From contig NZ_JBJGDW010000004.1 in assembly GCF_045062605.1 (NCBI RefSeq), forward strand, positions 1-64,000: a DNA stretch of 64,000 nt. Direction: 5' to 3'. Under the pieces are notes generated by a model. The model was not told the DNA's origin and ran no database searches. It saw only the letters and a list, made by a program, of their open reading frames with translations. The DNA comes from Deinococcus sp045062605 (lineage in GTDB: Bacteria; Deinococcota; Deinococci; Deinococcales; Deinococcaceae). The position numbers and the translations under genes were made by a program. Positions 29,153-37,901 of the stretch are shown here, piece after piece (the stretch's first letter is position 1; every line of letters begins with the position of its first letter).

Positions 29153-29890
29153 ATGAAACGCACGCTTTTACTGGCCCTCGCCCTGGCAGGCAGCGCACAG
29201 GCCCAGGCCCAGGCACAGGCGCAGTGGACGGAATCTTCCTACGCGAATATTGGCGGCTGGCAGCCCGTTCAATCGTGGTGCGACACGCCGGGGCGGGTGC
29301 TGGCGGTCACGGCTCCGGCCACTTCTGGCGACGCGGTGAAACTGGCGCAGTGGGTGGGCGGGCAAATCAACGTCCAGAACTGGCAACTGGGCCGCCCCGA
29401 TCCAGGCGCGGGCCAGATTTACACGCCGCTGACCCCCGCCGGGCAGACGCCGAGCCAGACTCCCAGATACTTCATTCACAGCAGCAACATAGAGAACACC
29501 ACCGATCCTGCTTACCGCATGACCCACATCAACGAATACGTCGTCCCGGCGGGCCGTTTCCAGTGCCGCTACGTGCCGCAGGCCACCGTGCTGGCCGCCA
29601 CTGCCAGACACACGGTCATCGTCTGGGAGAGCGGCGGAAAAGTTACCTACGCCAGCCGCAACCGTGACGGCACCCCTGGCATTCAGCTCATGGGCGGTAC
29701 GCACACCCATACGAACGGGGGCCGCGAGCGCTACGTCTGGAACAACGCGGGGTATCAATATGTGCTGGAAGTGGGCCAGTCCGCCGGGCCGGGCGGCAGC
29801 CTCAGCGTGCTGAAGGGCAGAAAGACCCTGAGCCGCGAGGAACTACTCGTCTATTCCATCAGCACGGCCTCCATCAGCGTGCAAAAGTGA
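29153..29890 (+). CDS. Exported protein, unknown function
   Basis: Encodes 245 residues from ATG 29153 (GAGGCTGGGG upstream). A signal peptide MKRTLLLALALAGSAQAQ is followed by an Ala-Gln repeat from (GCN CAG) repeats (CAGGCCCAGGCACAGGCGCAG). The mature part is Trp-rich and hydrophilic, with ESSYANIGGWQPVQSWCDTP, TPRYFIHSSNIENTTDPAYR and NNAGYQYVLEVGQSAGPG. Not recognised. It sits between the glycosyltransferase and crtD on the same strand, 55 bp after the former, so it may be cotranscribed. The start is clear because the frame upstream has no signal peptide. Possibly a periplasmic partner of pigment export, by context only. Confidence 0.65.
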   Translation: MKRTLLLALALAGSAQAQAQAQAQWTESSYANIGGWQPVQSWCDTPGRVLAVTAPATSGDAVKLAQWVGGQINVQNWQLGRPDPGAGQIYTPLTPAGQTPSQTPRYFIHSSNIENTTDPAYRMTHINEYVVPAGRFQCRYVPQATVLAATARHTVIVWESGGKVTYASRNRDGTPGIQLMGGTHTHTNGGRERYVWNNAGYQYVLEVGQSAGPGGSLSVLKGRKTLSREELLVYSISTASISVQK

Positions 29891-29913
29891 CTGCTCTGCC
29901 CCGCAGTCCGCAT

Positions 29914-29919
29914 TATCCT
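29914..29919 (+). promoter_or_regulatory. Leaderless-type -10 box before the crtD leader ORF
   Basis: TATCCT ends 6 nt before ATG 29926, so the transcript would begin at the leader ORF start rather than at crtD. Confidence 0.6.
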
Positions 29920-29925
29920 CTGGGG

Positions 29926-29961
29926 ATGAATGGCAGCACCAACAGGAAAACGCGGGTTTGA
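29926..29961 (+). CDS. 11-residue leader ORF overlapping the crtD start
   Basis: ATG 29926 opens MNGSTNRKTRV and stops with TGA 29959-29961. The crtD start TTG is 29958-29960, so stop and start overlap as TTGA, the same arrangement used between the upstream carotenoid genes. A -10 box 6 nt before the ATG suggests a leaderless transcript in which ribosomes load at this ORF and reinitiate at crtD. The composition does not point to an attenuator (no codon runs of one amino acid). This is an inference from spacing; the ORF is tiny and could be chance. Confidence 0.5.
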   Translation: MNGSTNRKTRV

Positions 29962-31388
29962 AGAACGCTCCCAGGCACGTTGCAGTCATTGGTGCGGGCT
30001 TCGCGGGGCTGGCGGCGGCGTTGCGGCTGGCCCAGGCCGGGGCGCAGGTGACCGTGCTGGACGCGCTGGACAGGCCCGGAGGCAAGGCGGCGCTGGGCTA
30101 CGAGGATTTCTCTAGCGGTCCCACGGTGGTCACCATGCCCCAGATCTTTCGCGCGCTGCACGAACGTCTCGGGCTGCCTGCCCCCCAACTGGAGGCCGCC
30201 CGCCCCACCACCACCTACCACGCGCATACCTCGAAACCCGGTGAGGGCCGCATCTTCGCCCCGGAGGCCCTGCATGTGGCGGGCAGCCTGGAGCCGACGC
30301 TCTCCCAGCTTTCAAAGGCGGAAGGCAAGCGCTACACCACGTTGCTGGCCTCTGCCCGCCAGATGTATCTGGACGCCGCTCCCACCTTTCTGTTCGCGCC
30401 GCCGCCCACGCAAGCACGGCTGGCCCGCTACGCCATGACGCGTGGGCTGCGGGCCGCGCCAGGAACGACGCTGGCCCGCTACACGCGCTCGGGGCCGTTC
30501 ATGTCGCCGTTCTGGCTGCGCTTCGCCACCTACCTGGGGGCCGATCCCTACCGCGCCCCCGCCGTGCTGCACAACATCGCCTGGGTAGAGCTTGGCTACG
30601 GCGTGTGGCACATGCAGGGCGGGCTGCTGACGCTGGCCGAACGGCTGCACGCAAAGGCGGTGGAGTTGGGCGTGCGTTTTGAATACGGCACGCGCGTGCG
30701 GCACCTGATGGTCCACGGTGGGCGTGTGCTGGGCGCACACACGGACCGGGGGGCCATTGCCGCCGACGCCTGGGTCAGTGCGGCGGACCGCGCCCTGACG
30801 CTGGGCTGGCTGGGCGTGAATGAGAAACCTACCCCGCGCGGCGTCAGCGGCTTCGCGCTGCAACTGCACCTGACAAAAGACATGGGCTGCGCCCACCACA
30901 TCTTCTGGCCCGCGCAGTACGCCCGCGAGTGGCAGGACATCCGCGCCGGACGCCTGCCGCGTGATCCCACGCTGTACCTGCATCTGGACGGCGTGCGCGC
31001 CTTTCTGCTGGTCAACGCGCCCCCCAAACCGGAGCTGGAGGACGATCCACGCGCCTACGGGCTGCTGCTGCTCAAACTTTTGCAGGAACGCTTTCCATTA
31101 GATGTGGAGGACTGGCTGCCCCTCAGTCCTGCCGATTACGCCCGCGTCTCACAGGGTGGCGCACTGTACGGACGCGCCCCGCACGGCCTGACCGGCAGCC
31201 TGCGCCCCGGCTGGACGGTTCCCCAGATTCGCAATCTGGCGCAGGTGGGCGGCACGGTGCATCCCGGCGGCGGCGTCCCGCTGAGCATGCTGAGCGGCTG
31301 GAACGGCGCGGGAGGGCTGCTGGGGCTGCGCTACGACGCGCTGGGCGGGCTGGACGTGCCGGGAGTGGGGGAGACGTGGGAGTTTTGA
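29958..31388 (+). CDS. crtD: Carotenoid 3,4-desaturase CrtD
   Basis: Encodes 476 residues from TTG 29958, with the dinucleotide-binding motif HVAVIGAGFAGLAAALRLAQ at residues 7-26 and RPGGKAAL. C-terminal CrtI-family features are IRNLAQVGGTVHPGGGVPLS and MLSGWNGAGGLLGLRYDALG. It is of the methoxyneurosporene/CrtD type that desaturates C3-C4 of the psi end, making the extended polyene of deinoxanthin. In D. radiodurans the gene is, from memory, far from crtO, so its position here is notable. The P450 start overlaps the end by 13 nt. The start is TTG, coupled to an upstream leader ORF. Confidence 0.87.
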   Translation: MKNAPRHVAVIGAGFAGLAAALRLAQAGAQVTVLDALDRPGGKAALGYEDFSSGPTVVTMPQIFRALHERLGLPAPQLEAARPTTTYHAHTSKPGEGRIFAPEALHVAGSLEPTLSQLSKAEGKRYTTLLASARQMYLDAAPTFLFAPPPTQARLARYAMTRGLRAAPGTTLARYTRSGPFMSPFWLRFATYLGADPYRAPAVLHNIAWVELGYGVWHMQGGLLTLAERLHAKAVELGVRFEYGTRVRHLMVHGGRVLGAHTDRGAIAADAWVSAADRALTLGWLGVNEKPTPRGVSGFALQLHLTKDMGCAHHIFWPAQYAREWQDIRAGRLPRDPTLYLHLDGVRAFLLVNAPPKPELEDDPRAYGLLLLKLLQERFPLDVEDWLPLSPADYARVSQGGALYGRAPHGLTGSLRPGWTVPQIRNLAQVGGTVHPGGGVPLSMLSGWNGAGGLLGLRYDALGGLDVPGVGETWEF

Positions 31389-32560
31389 TCCGGCCCTTCT
31401 CTGTCAACCGTCAACCATCAACCATCAACACCCTGCCCCAGCCCCCCACCCGCCCCGGCAACGGCCACCTTCAGGACTGGGCCTTGCAACCCCTGCCCCT
31501 GATTGAAGACGGCGCACGGCGGGCACGGGCGGTGGGGACGGATCTGTTTCGTTTAAGACTGGGCATCCCATCTGTCGTCGGTTTCAGTCCGGCGTGGAAC
31601 AAACGGCTTTTAAGCGATCTGGACACCTTCCGCAGCGCGGGCGGTTTCTCGGCAGTGGTGCCGTATCTGGCGGGCGGCGTGATTCTCACCGACGCACCGA
31701 TGCACCGCAGGCGGCGGCAGACCATCAATCCGGGGTTTGGCAAGAAGCATCTGAAAACACTGCGCGGGCGCACCCAGGCGGCCCTGCCTCCCATCCCAGA
31801 CGGCGAATTCGATGCGCTGGAGTGGGCCGACGGGGCGGTGCTGCGCCTGCTGAATGCGGCGTACTTTGGCGGTGAGTTCGATTCACGCCTTCTGCACGCT
31901 TTCCTGGCTCCGTTGCGCCGCCCCTTTCCGGTTCCAGCCCTGCCCCGCCCGCTGCTGTTCCTGCGCGTGGACGCCGAATTGCGCCGCCTCGCCACGCTCA
32001 GACTCACGGAAGGCGGAGACGACTTGCTGGCCGATCTTGCCCCCATCCCCGGCGGGCTGGAGGAAGCGCGGGTCAGCTTGGCCGCCGCGCACGACACCAC
32101 CACGCACGCGCTGGCCTACGCGGTCTGGCATCTGGCAAACCATCCGCAGTGGCACGCGCCCGAACACCACGGGGCCGTGTTAAAGGAAACCCTGCGCCTG
32201 CATCCGCCCGGCTGGATGGGCAGCCGCCGCCTGAGCCAAGAGCTGGACTGGAACGGCGTGAAGTTGCCACGCGGCACGCTGGCGCTGTATGCCCCCTACC
32301 TCTCGGCCCGCGATCCGCAGCTCTGGGACGCGCCCGAGCAGTTCCGGCCCGAACGCTGGGAAGCCAAGCCGCCTGCCTGGGCGTATCTGCCCTTCGGCGG
32401 CGGCGAACGCCTGTGCCTGGGCATGCATCTGGCGCAGATGCTGATTCTGGACGTGCTGGCGGCGCTGCCCCCGTTGCGTGCGGTGCGCGGCGACGACTCC
32501 CCGGTGCCTGGGATCACGCTGGGGCCGAAGGGACCGCTGGTGGTGCGGCGGGTGTCATGA
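31376..32560 (+). CDS. CYP287A1: Cytochrome P450, carotenoid beta-ring 2-hydroxylase (CYP287A1-like)
   Basis: Encodes 394 residues from GTG 31376, overlapping crtD by 13 nt. P450 hallmarks: I-helix AAHDTTTHALAYAVW near residue 238, the ExxR motif in KETLRLHPPGW near 268, PERW near 324 and the heme-binding FGGGERLCLG with the cysteine ligand at about residue 347. Near the start, NTLPQPPTRPGNGHLQDWA matches my memory of CYP287A1, which hydroxylates C2 of the 4-keto beta ring in deinoxanthin. It is a soluble bacterial type; redox partners are not in the window. Coupled with crtD. Confidence 0.83.
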   Translation: MGVLIRPFSVNRQPSTINTLPQPPTRPGNGHLQDWALQPLPLIEDGARRARAVGTDLFRLRLGIPSVVGFSPAWNKRLLSDLDTFRSAGGFSAVVPYLAGGVILTDAPMHRRRRQTINPGFGKKHLKTLRGRTQAALPPIPDGEFDALEWADGAVLRLLNAAYFGGEFDSRLLHAFLAPLRRPFPVPALPRPLLFLRVDAELRRLATLRLTEGGDDLLADLAPIPGGLEEARVSLAAAHDTTTHALAYAVWHLANHPQWHAPEHHGAVLKETLRLHPPGWMGSRRLSQELDWNGVKLPRGTLALYAPYLSARDPQLWDAPEQFRPERWEAKPPAWAYLPFGGGERLCLGMHLAQMLILDVLAALPPLRAVRGDDSPVPGITLGPKGPLVVRRVS

Positions 32561-32650
32561 TCCAGGCACTGTGATTATTCAGATACTGTGATCAACGTTA
32601 CGTAAATATCCATCTGGCCCCATCGGCTCATTCCTGGCTGACAATAACCC

Positions 32651-32965
32651 ATGAACAAAGCACTGTTGCTGTCCGCCGTCGCTGCCCTGGCCCTGTCGTC
32701 CTGCGCCCCGCGTTACAACCCCAACGCACAGAAGCCCGACGTGGACCTGTCCTGCACAGAGGTCCGCAGCGAGATCAACCGCGCCCAGTCGGCCCGCGCC
32801 GAGGCCACCAGCAACCGGGGCCTCAGCGCCCAGAACGTCGCGTGGGCCGTGTTCTTCATTCCGGGCATTGTCGCCAACGAATACACCAACGATCAGGTGC
32901 AGAAAGCGGCGGACGCGCGAATTGCCAAATTAAACCAGTTGTACGCCGTCAAGCGCTGCGGCTGA
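32651..32965 (+). CDS. Small lipoprotein
   Basis: Encodes 104 residues from ATG 32651. Signal peptide MNKALLLSAVAALALSSC ends in lipobox LSSC. The mature part has one hydrophobic stretch, QNVAWAVFFIPGIVANEYTN, which could span or lie on a membrane, flanked by charged helices (SEINRAQSARAEATSNRG; DQVQKAADARIAKLNQLYAV) and a C-terminal CG. A GACAAT -10-like box lies 5 nt before the ATG. Function unknown. A clear terminator follows. Confidence 0.75.
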   Translation: MNKALLLSAVAALALSSCAPRYNPNAQKPDVDLSCTEVRSEINRAQSARAEATSNRGLSAQNVAWAVFFIPGIVANEYTNDQVQKAADARIAKLNQLYAVKRCG

Positions 32966-32987
32966 ACCGTCCGCCAACCCCACAGAC

Positions 32988-33010
32988 CCGCCCCGCCCGG
33001 CGGTTTTTTT
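32988..33010 (+). terminator. Rho-independent terminator after the small lipoprotein
   Basis: CCGCC pairs with GGCGG around a 6-nt loop, followed by TTTTTTT (33004-33010), 23 nt past the stop. Confidence 0.85.
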
Positions 33011-33085
33011 CGTACCTGTTCCCAGCGTCCGAAAAAGGCGGCAGAGACCACCGTCACGCCCCGCTGGCCGTGGTCTATTGCCCCC

Positions 33086-34243
33086 ATGAAACTCCTGCTG
33101 TGGCCCGCGCTGCTGGCGCTGACCCTTCCTGGCCTCAGTCTGGGCGTCAGCACCCAGGACCACGCCCAGGCGGTCCTCAAGTTCGGTCCCCGCGTGGCGG
33201 GCAGCGCTGGCAATGAACAGGCCCGCAGCTATCTGGAAGCGCAGTTCCGGGCGCTGGGGTACCAGACGCGCCGCGAAACATTTGCCTACCCGCGCTTCGA
33301 CGATCTGGGATCGGACGTGCGGGTGGGCGAGCAGCTTCTGACCGGCAATGCCCTCCAGAATTCTGGTGGGGGCGAGGTCACCGCCCCTGTCGTCCGGGTG
33401 CCGGGGGTGGGCACACCTGCCGACTTTGCCCGCGTGGACGTGCGCGGACGGGTGGCGGTGGTGGAGCGCGGCCAGATTCCCTTTATCGAGAAAACCCGCG
33501 CAGCTTTAGCAGCGGGTGCGGTAGGCGTGGTGATCGTCAACAACAGCGCCGGGGATTTCCGGGGAACGCTGGGCGAGCGGGTGGACGTGCCCGTGCTGGG
33601 CGTGTCCCCCACGGTGGGCGCGGCCCTGAAAGACGGCCAGCCCGTCACCCTGCGCGTCCGCGTGCGCGAGGGCAACGTGCAGGCCGTCAACCTAATCGCC
33701 TTCAAAGCGGGCGTGGATAAGCCGGACGTGCTGTTCGGCGCGCATCTGGACTCGGCACCGGGTGCGCCAGGGGCCAACGACAACCTCTCGGGCAGTCTGG
33801 CGGTGCTGGACCTCGCGCGGCGGGCAGCCAACACCCCGCTGTCGGCTCGCAGTTATTTTCTCCTGTTCGACGGTGAGGAAGACGGCCTGCTGGGTTCGCG
33901 CGCCTTCGTCAAGGACAACCCGGACATGGTGAAGGGCCTGAAAGGCATGATGAATCTGGACATGGTGGGCGTGAATGTCAGCTCTCTGAGCATTCGCGGC
34001 GAGGCTCCGCTGGTGGAGGCCGCGCAGCGTGCTGGGGTCAGCGCCAGCGTGGACACGGCCAGCAGCAGCGATCAGGTGCCGTTCCGGCAGGCGGGGGTGC
34101 CCACCCTGTTCTTCAACCGGGGCCTGGACGCCAATTACCATCAGCCCGGCGATACGCTGCTGGACCCGGCCCTGGTGGAGCAGGCGGCGGAGGCGGCCTT
34201 CAAGATTGCGAACGAGGTTCTGAAGATGGCCCCGCTGAAGTAG
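33086..34243 (+). CDS. Secreted M28-family zinc peptidase with a PA domain
   Basis: Encodes 385 residues from ATG 33086, with a signal peptide (MKLLLWPALLALTLPGLSLG). A protease-associated domain spans roughly residues 80-200 (DVRGRVAVVERGQIPFIEK). The M28 catalytic domain has VLFGAHLDSAPGAPGANDN near 215 (first His and the bridging Asp), SYFLLFDGEEDGLLGSRAF near 255 (catalytic Glu and metal Glu), LKGMMNLDMVGV near 292 and NRGLDANYHQPGDTL near 350 (last His). This is a leucine-aminopeptidase-type exopeptidase, probably scavenging peptides outside the membrane. It stands alone between a terminator and the P1 peptidase gene. Confidence 0.92.
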   Translation: MKLLLWPALLALTLPGLSLGVSTQDHAQAVLKFGPRVAGSAGNEQARSYLEAQFRALGYQTRRETFAYPRFDDLGSDVRVGEQLLTGNALQNSGGGEVTAPVVRVPGVGTPADFARVDVRGRVAVVERGQIPFIEKTRAALAAGAVGVVIVNNSAGDFRGTLGERVDVPVLGVSPTVGAALKDGQPVTLRVRVREGNVQAVNLIAFKAGVDKPDVLFGAHLDSAPGAPGANDNLSGSLAVLDLARRAANTPLSARSYFLLFDGEEDGLLGSRAFVKDNPDMVKGLKGMMNLDMVGVNVSSLSIRGEAPLVEAAQRAGVSASVDTASSSDQVPFRQAGVPTLFFNRGLDANYHQPGDTLLDPALVEQAAEAAFKIANEVLKMAPLK

Positions 34244-34287
34244 CGAAACCCTCCACGCACGCCTCTCTGAAGCCAGAGGTGTTCCTC

Positions 34288-34293
34288 TACACT
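34288..34293 (+). promoter_or_regulatory. Leaderless-type -10 box for the P1 peptidase gene
   Basis: TACACT ends 6 nt before ATG 34300, which fixes this start. Confidence 0.6.
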
Positions 34294-34299
34294 TCCCCC

Positions 34300-35364
34300 A
34301 TGCCCAATCCCCGCGATCTCGGCCTACCCTTTTCTGGCAAGACTGGTCCCCTGAACGCCATCACCGATCTGCCGGGGCTGGAAGTCGGCCACGTTACGCT
34401 GATCTCGGGCGAGGGAGAGGGGGCGGTTCGCACGGGTGTGACCGCCGTCTTGCCCTGTGGGAAGGGCGGCGCGCACACGGTTCCCGCCGCGTGGTTCTCG
34501 CTGAACGGCAACGGCGAGATGACCGGCACCGCCTGGATCGACGAGTCCGGCGGGCTGACGGGTCCGGTGATGCTCACCAACACCCATTCGGTGGGCGTGG
34601 TGCGCGACGCGGTGGTGGCCTGGGGCCAGGCGCGGGGCTGGGCCGAGGCGTGGAGTCTGCCCGTGGTGGCCGAGACTTACGACGGCTTTCTGAACGACAT
34701 CAATGGCTTTCATGTTACCGCCGAACATGCTTTCAGGGCGCTGGACACGGCAGCAGGCGGCCCGGTGGCCCAGGGCAACGTGGGCGGCGGCACTGGCATG
34801 ATCGTCTCGGGTTTCAAGGGCGGCATCGGCACGTCCTCGCGGGTGCTGGATGCGCCTATGCCCTGCACGGTGGGCGTGCTGGTGCAGGCCAATTTTGGCG
34901 CGCAGGAGGACCTGACCCTCCTGGGCGTGCCCGTGGGCCGGGAAATCCCCGATCTGCTCCCCCAGCGTGAGGATACGGGCGGGCGCGACGGCTCGATCAT
35001 CATCATCGTCGCCACCGACGCGCCGCTGCTACCGCATCAGCTCCGGCGGCTGGCCCGGCGCGCGGCCCTGGGGCTGGCCCGCACCGGCAGCGTGGCGCAC
35101 AACGGTTCCGGCGACATCTTCCTGGCCTTTTCCACCGCCGTGCCAGAAGTTAACAACGGACTGGAACACTGGCGCGCATTGCCCAATGCCAGCCTCGATC
35201 CGCTGTTCAAGGCAACCGTGGAGGCCACCGAGGAAGCCATCATCAATGCCCTGTTCGCCGCCGAGACGATGACCGGGCTGCTTGGGCGCACGGTCCACGC
35301 GTTGCCGCACACGCGCACGCTGGAAGCCATGCGGAAATACAGGCGGCTGGGAGACAGGGGCTAG
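34300..35364 (+). CDS. P1-family peptidase (DmpA/L-aminopeptidase D-esterase type)
   Basis: Encodes 354 residues from ATG 34300. Features of the autoprocessing P1 family: ITDLPGLEVGHVTL near residue 21, TGVTAVLP, LTNTHSVGVVRDAVV near 93, GNVGGGTGMIVSGFKGGIG near 159, and the self-cleavage site AHNGSGDIFLAFST, where Ser at about residue 270 becomes the N-terminal nucleophile of the small subunit after cleavage of Gly-Ser. Homologues (DmpA, BapA) release N-terminal residues from peptides or beta-peptides. No signal peptide is visible, so cytoplasmic. Translated independently. Confidence 0.93.
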   Translation: MPNPRDLGLPFSGKTGPLNAITDLPGLEVGHVTLISGEGEGAVRTGVTAVLPCGKGGAHTVPAAWFSLNGNGEMTGTAWIDESGGLTGPVMLTNTHSVGVVRDAVVAWGQARGWAEAWSLPVVAETYDGFLNDINGFHVTAEHAFRALDTAAGGPVAQGNVGGGTGMIVSGFKGGIGTSSRVLDAPMPCTVGVLVQANFGAQEDLTLLGVPVGREIPDLLPQREDTGGRDGSIIIIVATDAPLLPHQLRRLARRAALGLARTGSVAHNGSGDIFLAFSTAVPEVNNGLEHWRALPNASLDPLFKATVEATEEAIINALFAAETMTGLLGRTVHALPHTRTLEAMRKYRRLGDRG

Positions 35365-35400
35365 GGGCGAAAGCCTTTGCTCCAGCGTCTTCCGCTGGAA

Positions 35401-36429
35401 TTATTTCTGTCCAGACTGCGTGGAGGATTTCTGATCATCGCTGCCCAGGCGCACGGGCGCGCGGCGGGTATTCAGCCAGACCCGTAGCCTGCGCCGCAGC
35501 GTGGCGGGCAGCGCCCAGTGCTTGGCGAAGGTGGCGAGTTCGCTGGGACCGGGGCGGGTGGAGAGCAACGCCCGGCCCAGGATCGGCAGGCCGTGGTAAT
35601 CGCCGCGCTGAACGGCGCGCGGCACCAGTTGCGCCAGCAGGAATCCGGCAAAGGCCCGGTCCGAGAGCCGCCCGGCCTCGCGGTGTTCCTGTGCCCAGTT
35701 CAGCATGGGATGCCAGATCGAGTCCCCGCTGCCGGTGGGCCGGTCCTCGCCGACATGGTAGATCGCCAGGGCGTCCGCATCCTGCGGCGACAGTTGCTCG
35801 AAACCCACGCCCTCTATTTCCTCGGCACGCAGCATCCAGTCCACGTCCTCGCTGTTTCGCAGTTCGGTGCGGAAGGGCAGGCTCAGCGCCAGGGACTGGG
35901 GCACCATCAGCAGCGTGCAGACCAGCGTACACAGCTTGCCCGTCACCGAGCCGCGCACCAGCATGTAATCGCCCAGGGTCTCATCGTCCGTCTTCTGGCG
36001 CGGCGGGCACAGCGTGTCCCCGTAGGGCGTGCGCGTGATGTAGCCGCTCAGCACCACGGGCAGGGGGTGGGCCGAGCGCTGCGCCAGTTCCATCTGCCGG
36101 GCCAGTTTCTCGGGCCGCCAGAGGTCGTCGTCGTCCAGAAAGGCCACCCACTCGCCGCGCGCGTTCTGCACGCCGTAATTGCGCGCCGCAGACGGCCCCT
36201 GGTTGCTGGGCAGCGTCAACGGGCGCAGGCGGGCGTCGTCCACCCCGGCCAGCGCCGCCGCCGTCAGGGGGTCCGGGCCGTCCATGACCACCAGCACTTC
36301 CAGATGGGGATAGTGCTGAGCCAGCGCACTCGCCAGCCCCCGTTCCAGCAGCAGATCAGGGCGCTTGAACGTCGGGATGACGACGCTGATCAGCGGTTGG
36401 GACGGACTTGGCGGTGAACTGTCGGGCAT
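35401..36429 (-). CDS. Family 2 glycosyltransferase
   Basis: Encodes 342 residues from ATG 36429 (AGAGG upstream). The minus-strand frame extends far upstream without stops, but that is GC-rich read-through over other genes. GT-A features: ISVVIPTFKRPDLLLERGLA near residue 14, LEVLVVMDGPDP near 45, SNQGPSAARNYGVQNARGEW near 74, the DxD-like FLDDDDLWRP near 95, and RNSEDVDWMLRAEEI near 190. No membrane helix. Transfers a nucleotide-activated sugar to an unknown acceptor, perhaps a surface glycan. It converges on the P1 peptidase gene, with 36 bp between stops. Confidence 0.86.
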   Translation of the reverse strand: MPDSSPPSPSQPLISVVIPTFKRPDLLLERGLASALAQHYPHLEVLVVMDGPDPLTAAALAGVDDARLRPLTLPSNQGPSAARNYGVQNARGEWVAFLDDDDLWRPEKLARQMELAQRSAHPLPVVLSGYITRTPYGDTLCPPRQKTDDETLGDYMLVRGSVTGKLCTLVCTLLMVPQSLALSLPFRTELRNSEDVDWMLRAEEIEGVGFEQLSPQDADALAIYHVGEDRPTGSGDSIWHPMLNWAQEHREAGRLSDRAFAGFLLAQLVPRAVQRGDYHGLPILGRALLSTRPGPSELATFAKHWALPATLRRRLRVWLNTRRAPVRLGSDDQKSSTQSGQK

Positions 36430-36683
36430 GGAGACCTCTGGAAAGTGGGAGGGGACGATTCGGTGCTGGAAGTCGGCAAAACCCACGCGGGGCACCTCAC
36501 ATGAGAGGCATGGACCCTGAATATTCAATTTCAAGTTGAGCATATCTCTGCCAGGGGCGGGCGCAATGGCACTTCCCGATCTTTCATGTTCGGGTGCGGA
36601 TGGGGGCCATGTTCGGCACTTTTTCCGGCTGCCCGCTGCCCCGTGAATGTCTGGTCCATCATGGTCACCGCCACCCGGCGCGC

Positions 36684-36689
36684 TAGCCT
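36684..36689 (+). promoter_or_regulatory. Leaderless-type -10 box for the DUF418 gene
   Basis: TAGCCT ends 7 nt before ATG 36697 and decides that start over upstream in-frame codons. Confidence 0.5.
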
Positions 36690-36696
36690 GCCTGCC

Positions 36697-37863
36697 ATGA
36701 CCGCCCCGCTGCCGCTGCCGCCGGACGCCGCGCCGCCCGCCCGGACTGAATCTGCTGGCATCCAGCGCGGCCCCGTCAAAACGCGCGCCCCTCTGCCGGA
36801 CGTGCTGCGGGGGCTGGCCCTGCTGGGCATCCTGCTGGTCAACGCTCAGGATTTCGCGGGCTTTTGGGAGTGGACCCAGACTGGGCTGGACCGCATTGTG
36901 CAGGTGCTGACCGACGTGTTTGCCAACGGGCGGTTTATCAGCATCTTCGCCATGCTGTTCGGCTGGGGTGCGGCGGGGCTGCTGCAAAAGCAGGGGCTGG
37001 GCGTCTTTCTGCGCCGTCATCTGGTGCTGCTGGCGGTGGGATCGCTGCATTTCGTGCTGGTGTGGCACGGTGACATCATCTCGCTGTACGCGGTGCTGGC
37101 CTTTGCGTTGCTGGCGACGGCCCGGCTGACGGTGCGCGGGTTGCTGACGCTGGCGGCGGTGCTGGGCGTGTGGTGGCTGGGCCTGGGCCTGCTGGAAGGC
37201 TTCGCCGCGCTGGCGCAGGGTCTGGGGGCGGGCAGATTCACAGGATTGCCCGCCCTGTTCGCCGGGCAATCCTACCCGGAGGTGGTTTCCGGGCGTGCTG
37301 CCGAGTTCCTGGGCGATCTGATCGGGGGCAGCCTGTACAACGGCGCGTGGCTGCTGGCGCTGTTCTGCGTAGGCGCAGCGGCGGGGCGCGCGGGCGTGCT
37401 GCTGCGCCCCCACGAACACCCCCGGCTGCTGCGTGGGCTGGCGCTGTGGGGTCTGCTGATCGGGCTGCCGCTGGGCGCGTTGCTGGCTTGGCTGAATACG
37501 AAAGGGGATTACGCCAGCGGGCTGCTCGCCATTCCCGTCCGCATGGGGGGTGGGCTGGCCTCGGCGCTGGGTTACGTGGGTCTCATCGGCCTGCTGACCG
37601 TGCGTGATCGCCTGGGGCCGCTGCGGGTGTTCGCGGCGGGCGGGCGCGTCGCCATGAGCAATTACATCTCCCAGAGTCTGATCATGACCGCCGTTTTCTA
37701 TCCCTACGCGGGGGCGCAGTTCGGGCAGTGGGGTGCGGCGGGGGCGGTGGGGCTGGCGCTGACGGTGGGCCTGATCCAATTGCCGATCAGCGCGTGGTGG
37801 CTGCGCCGCTTCGGCACCGGGCCACTGGAATGGCTGGTGCGGCAGGTAGTGTACTGGAAATAA
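36697..37863 (+). CDS. DUF418-family membrane protein
   Basis: Encodes 388 residues from ATG 36697. The start of the first helix is LPDVLRGLALLGILLVNAQD, the usual opening of DUF418 proteins. About ten helices follow, with the shared phrases MLFGWGAAGLLQKQG and FLRRHLVLLAVGSLHFVLVW in the first half and the terminal domain phrase AAGGRVAMSNYISQSLIM near residue 310, which is diagnostic for DUF418. The family includes B. subtilis YeiB-type proteins of unknown function. The next gene starts 38 bp after the stop and has its own -10 box. Confidence 0.85.
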   Translation: MTAPLPLPPDAAPPARTESAGIQRGPVKTRAPLPDVLRGLALLGILLVNAQDFAGFWEWTQTGLDRIVQVLTDVFANGRFISIFAMLFGWGAAGLLQKQGLGVFLRRHLVLLAVGSLHFVLVWHGDIISLYAVLAFALLATARLTVRGLLTLAAVLGVWWLGLGLLEGFAALAQGLGAGRFTGLPALFAGQSYPEVVSGRAAEFLGDLIGGSLYNGAWLLALFCVGAAAGRAGVLLRPHEHPRLLRGLALWGLLIGLPLGALLAWLNTKGDYASGLLAIPVRMGGGLASALGYVGLIGLLTVRDRLGPLRVFAAGGRVAMSNYISQSLIMTAVFYPYAGAQFGQWGAAGAVGLALTVGLIQLPISAWWLRRFGTGPLEWLVRQVVYWK

Positions 37864-37889
37864 CGCGCGCTCAGACCGCTTGCCCATGC

Positions 37890-37895
37890 CACAAT
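37890..37895 (+). promoter_or_regulatory. Leaderless-type -10 box for the phosphatase gene
   Basis: CACAAT ends 6 nt before ATG 37902. Confidence 0.5.
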
Positions 37896-37901
37896 CCCCA
37901 T

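Noticed and set aside
29180..29224. Ala-Gln repeat as a phase-variable microsatellite
   Set aside because: The repeat is codon-length in-frame (GCN CAG) at the end of a signal peptide; it would not switch the frame.
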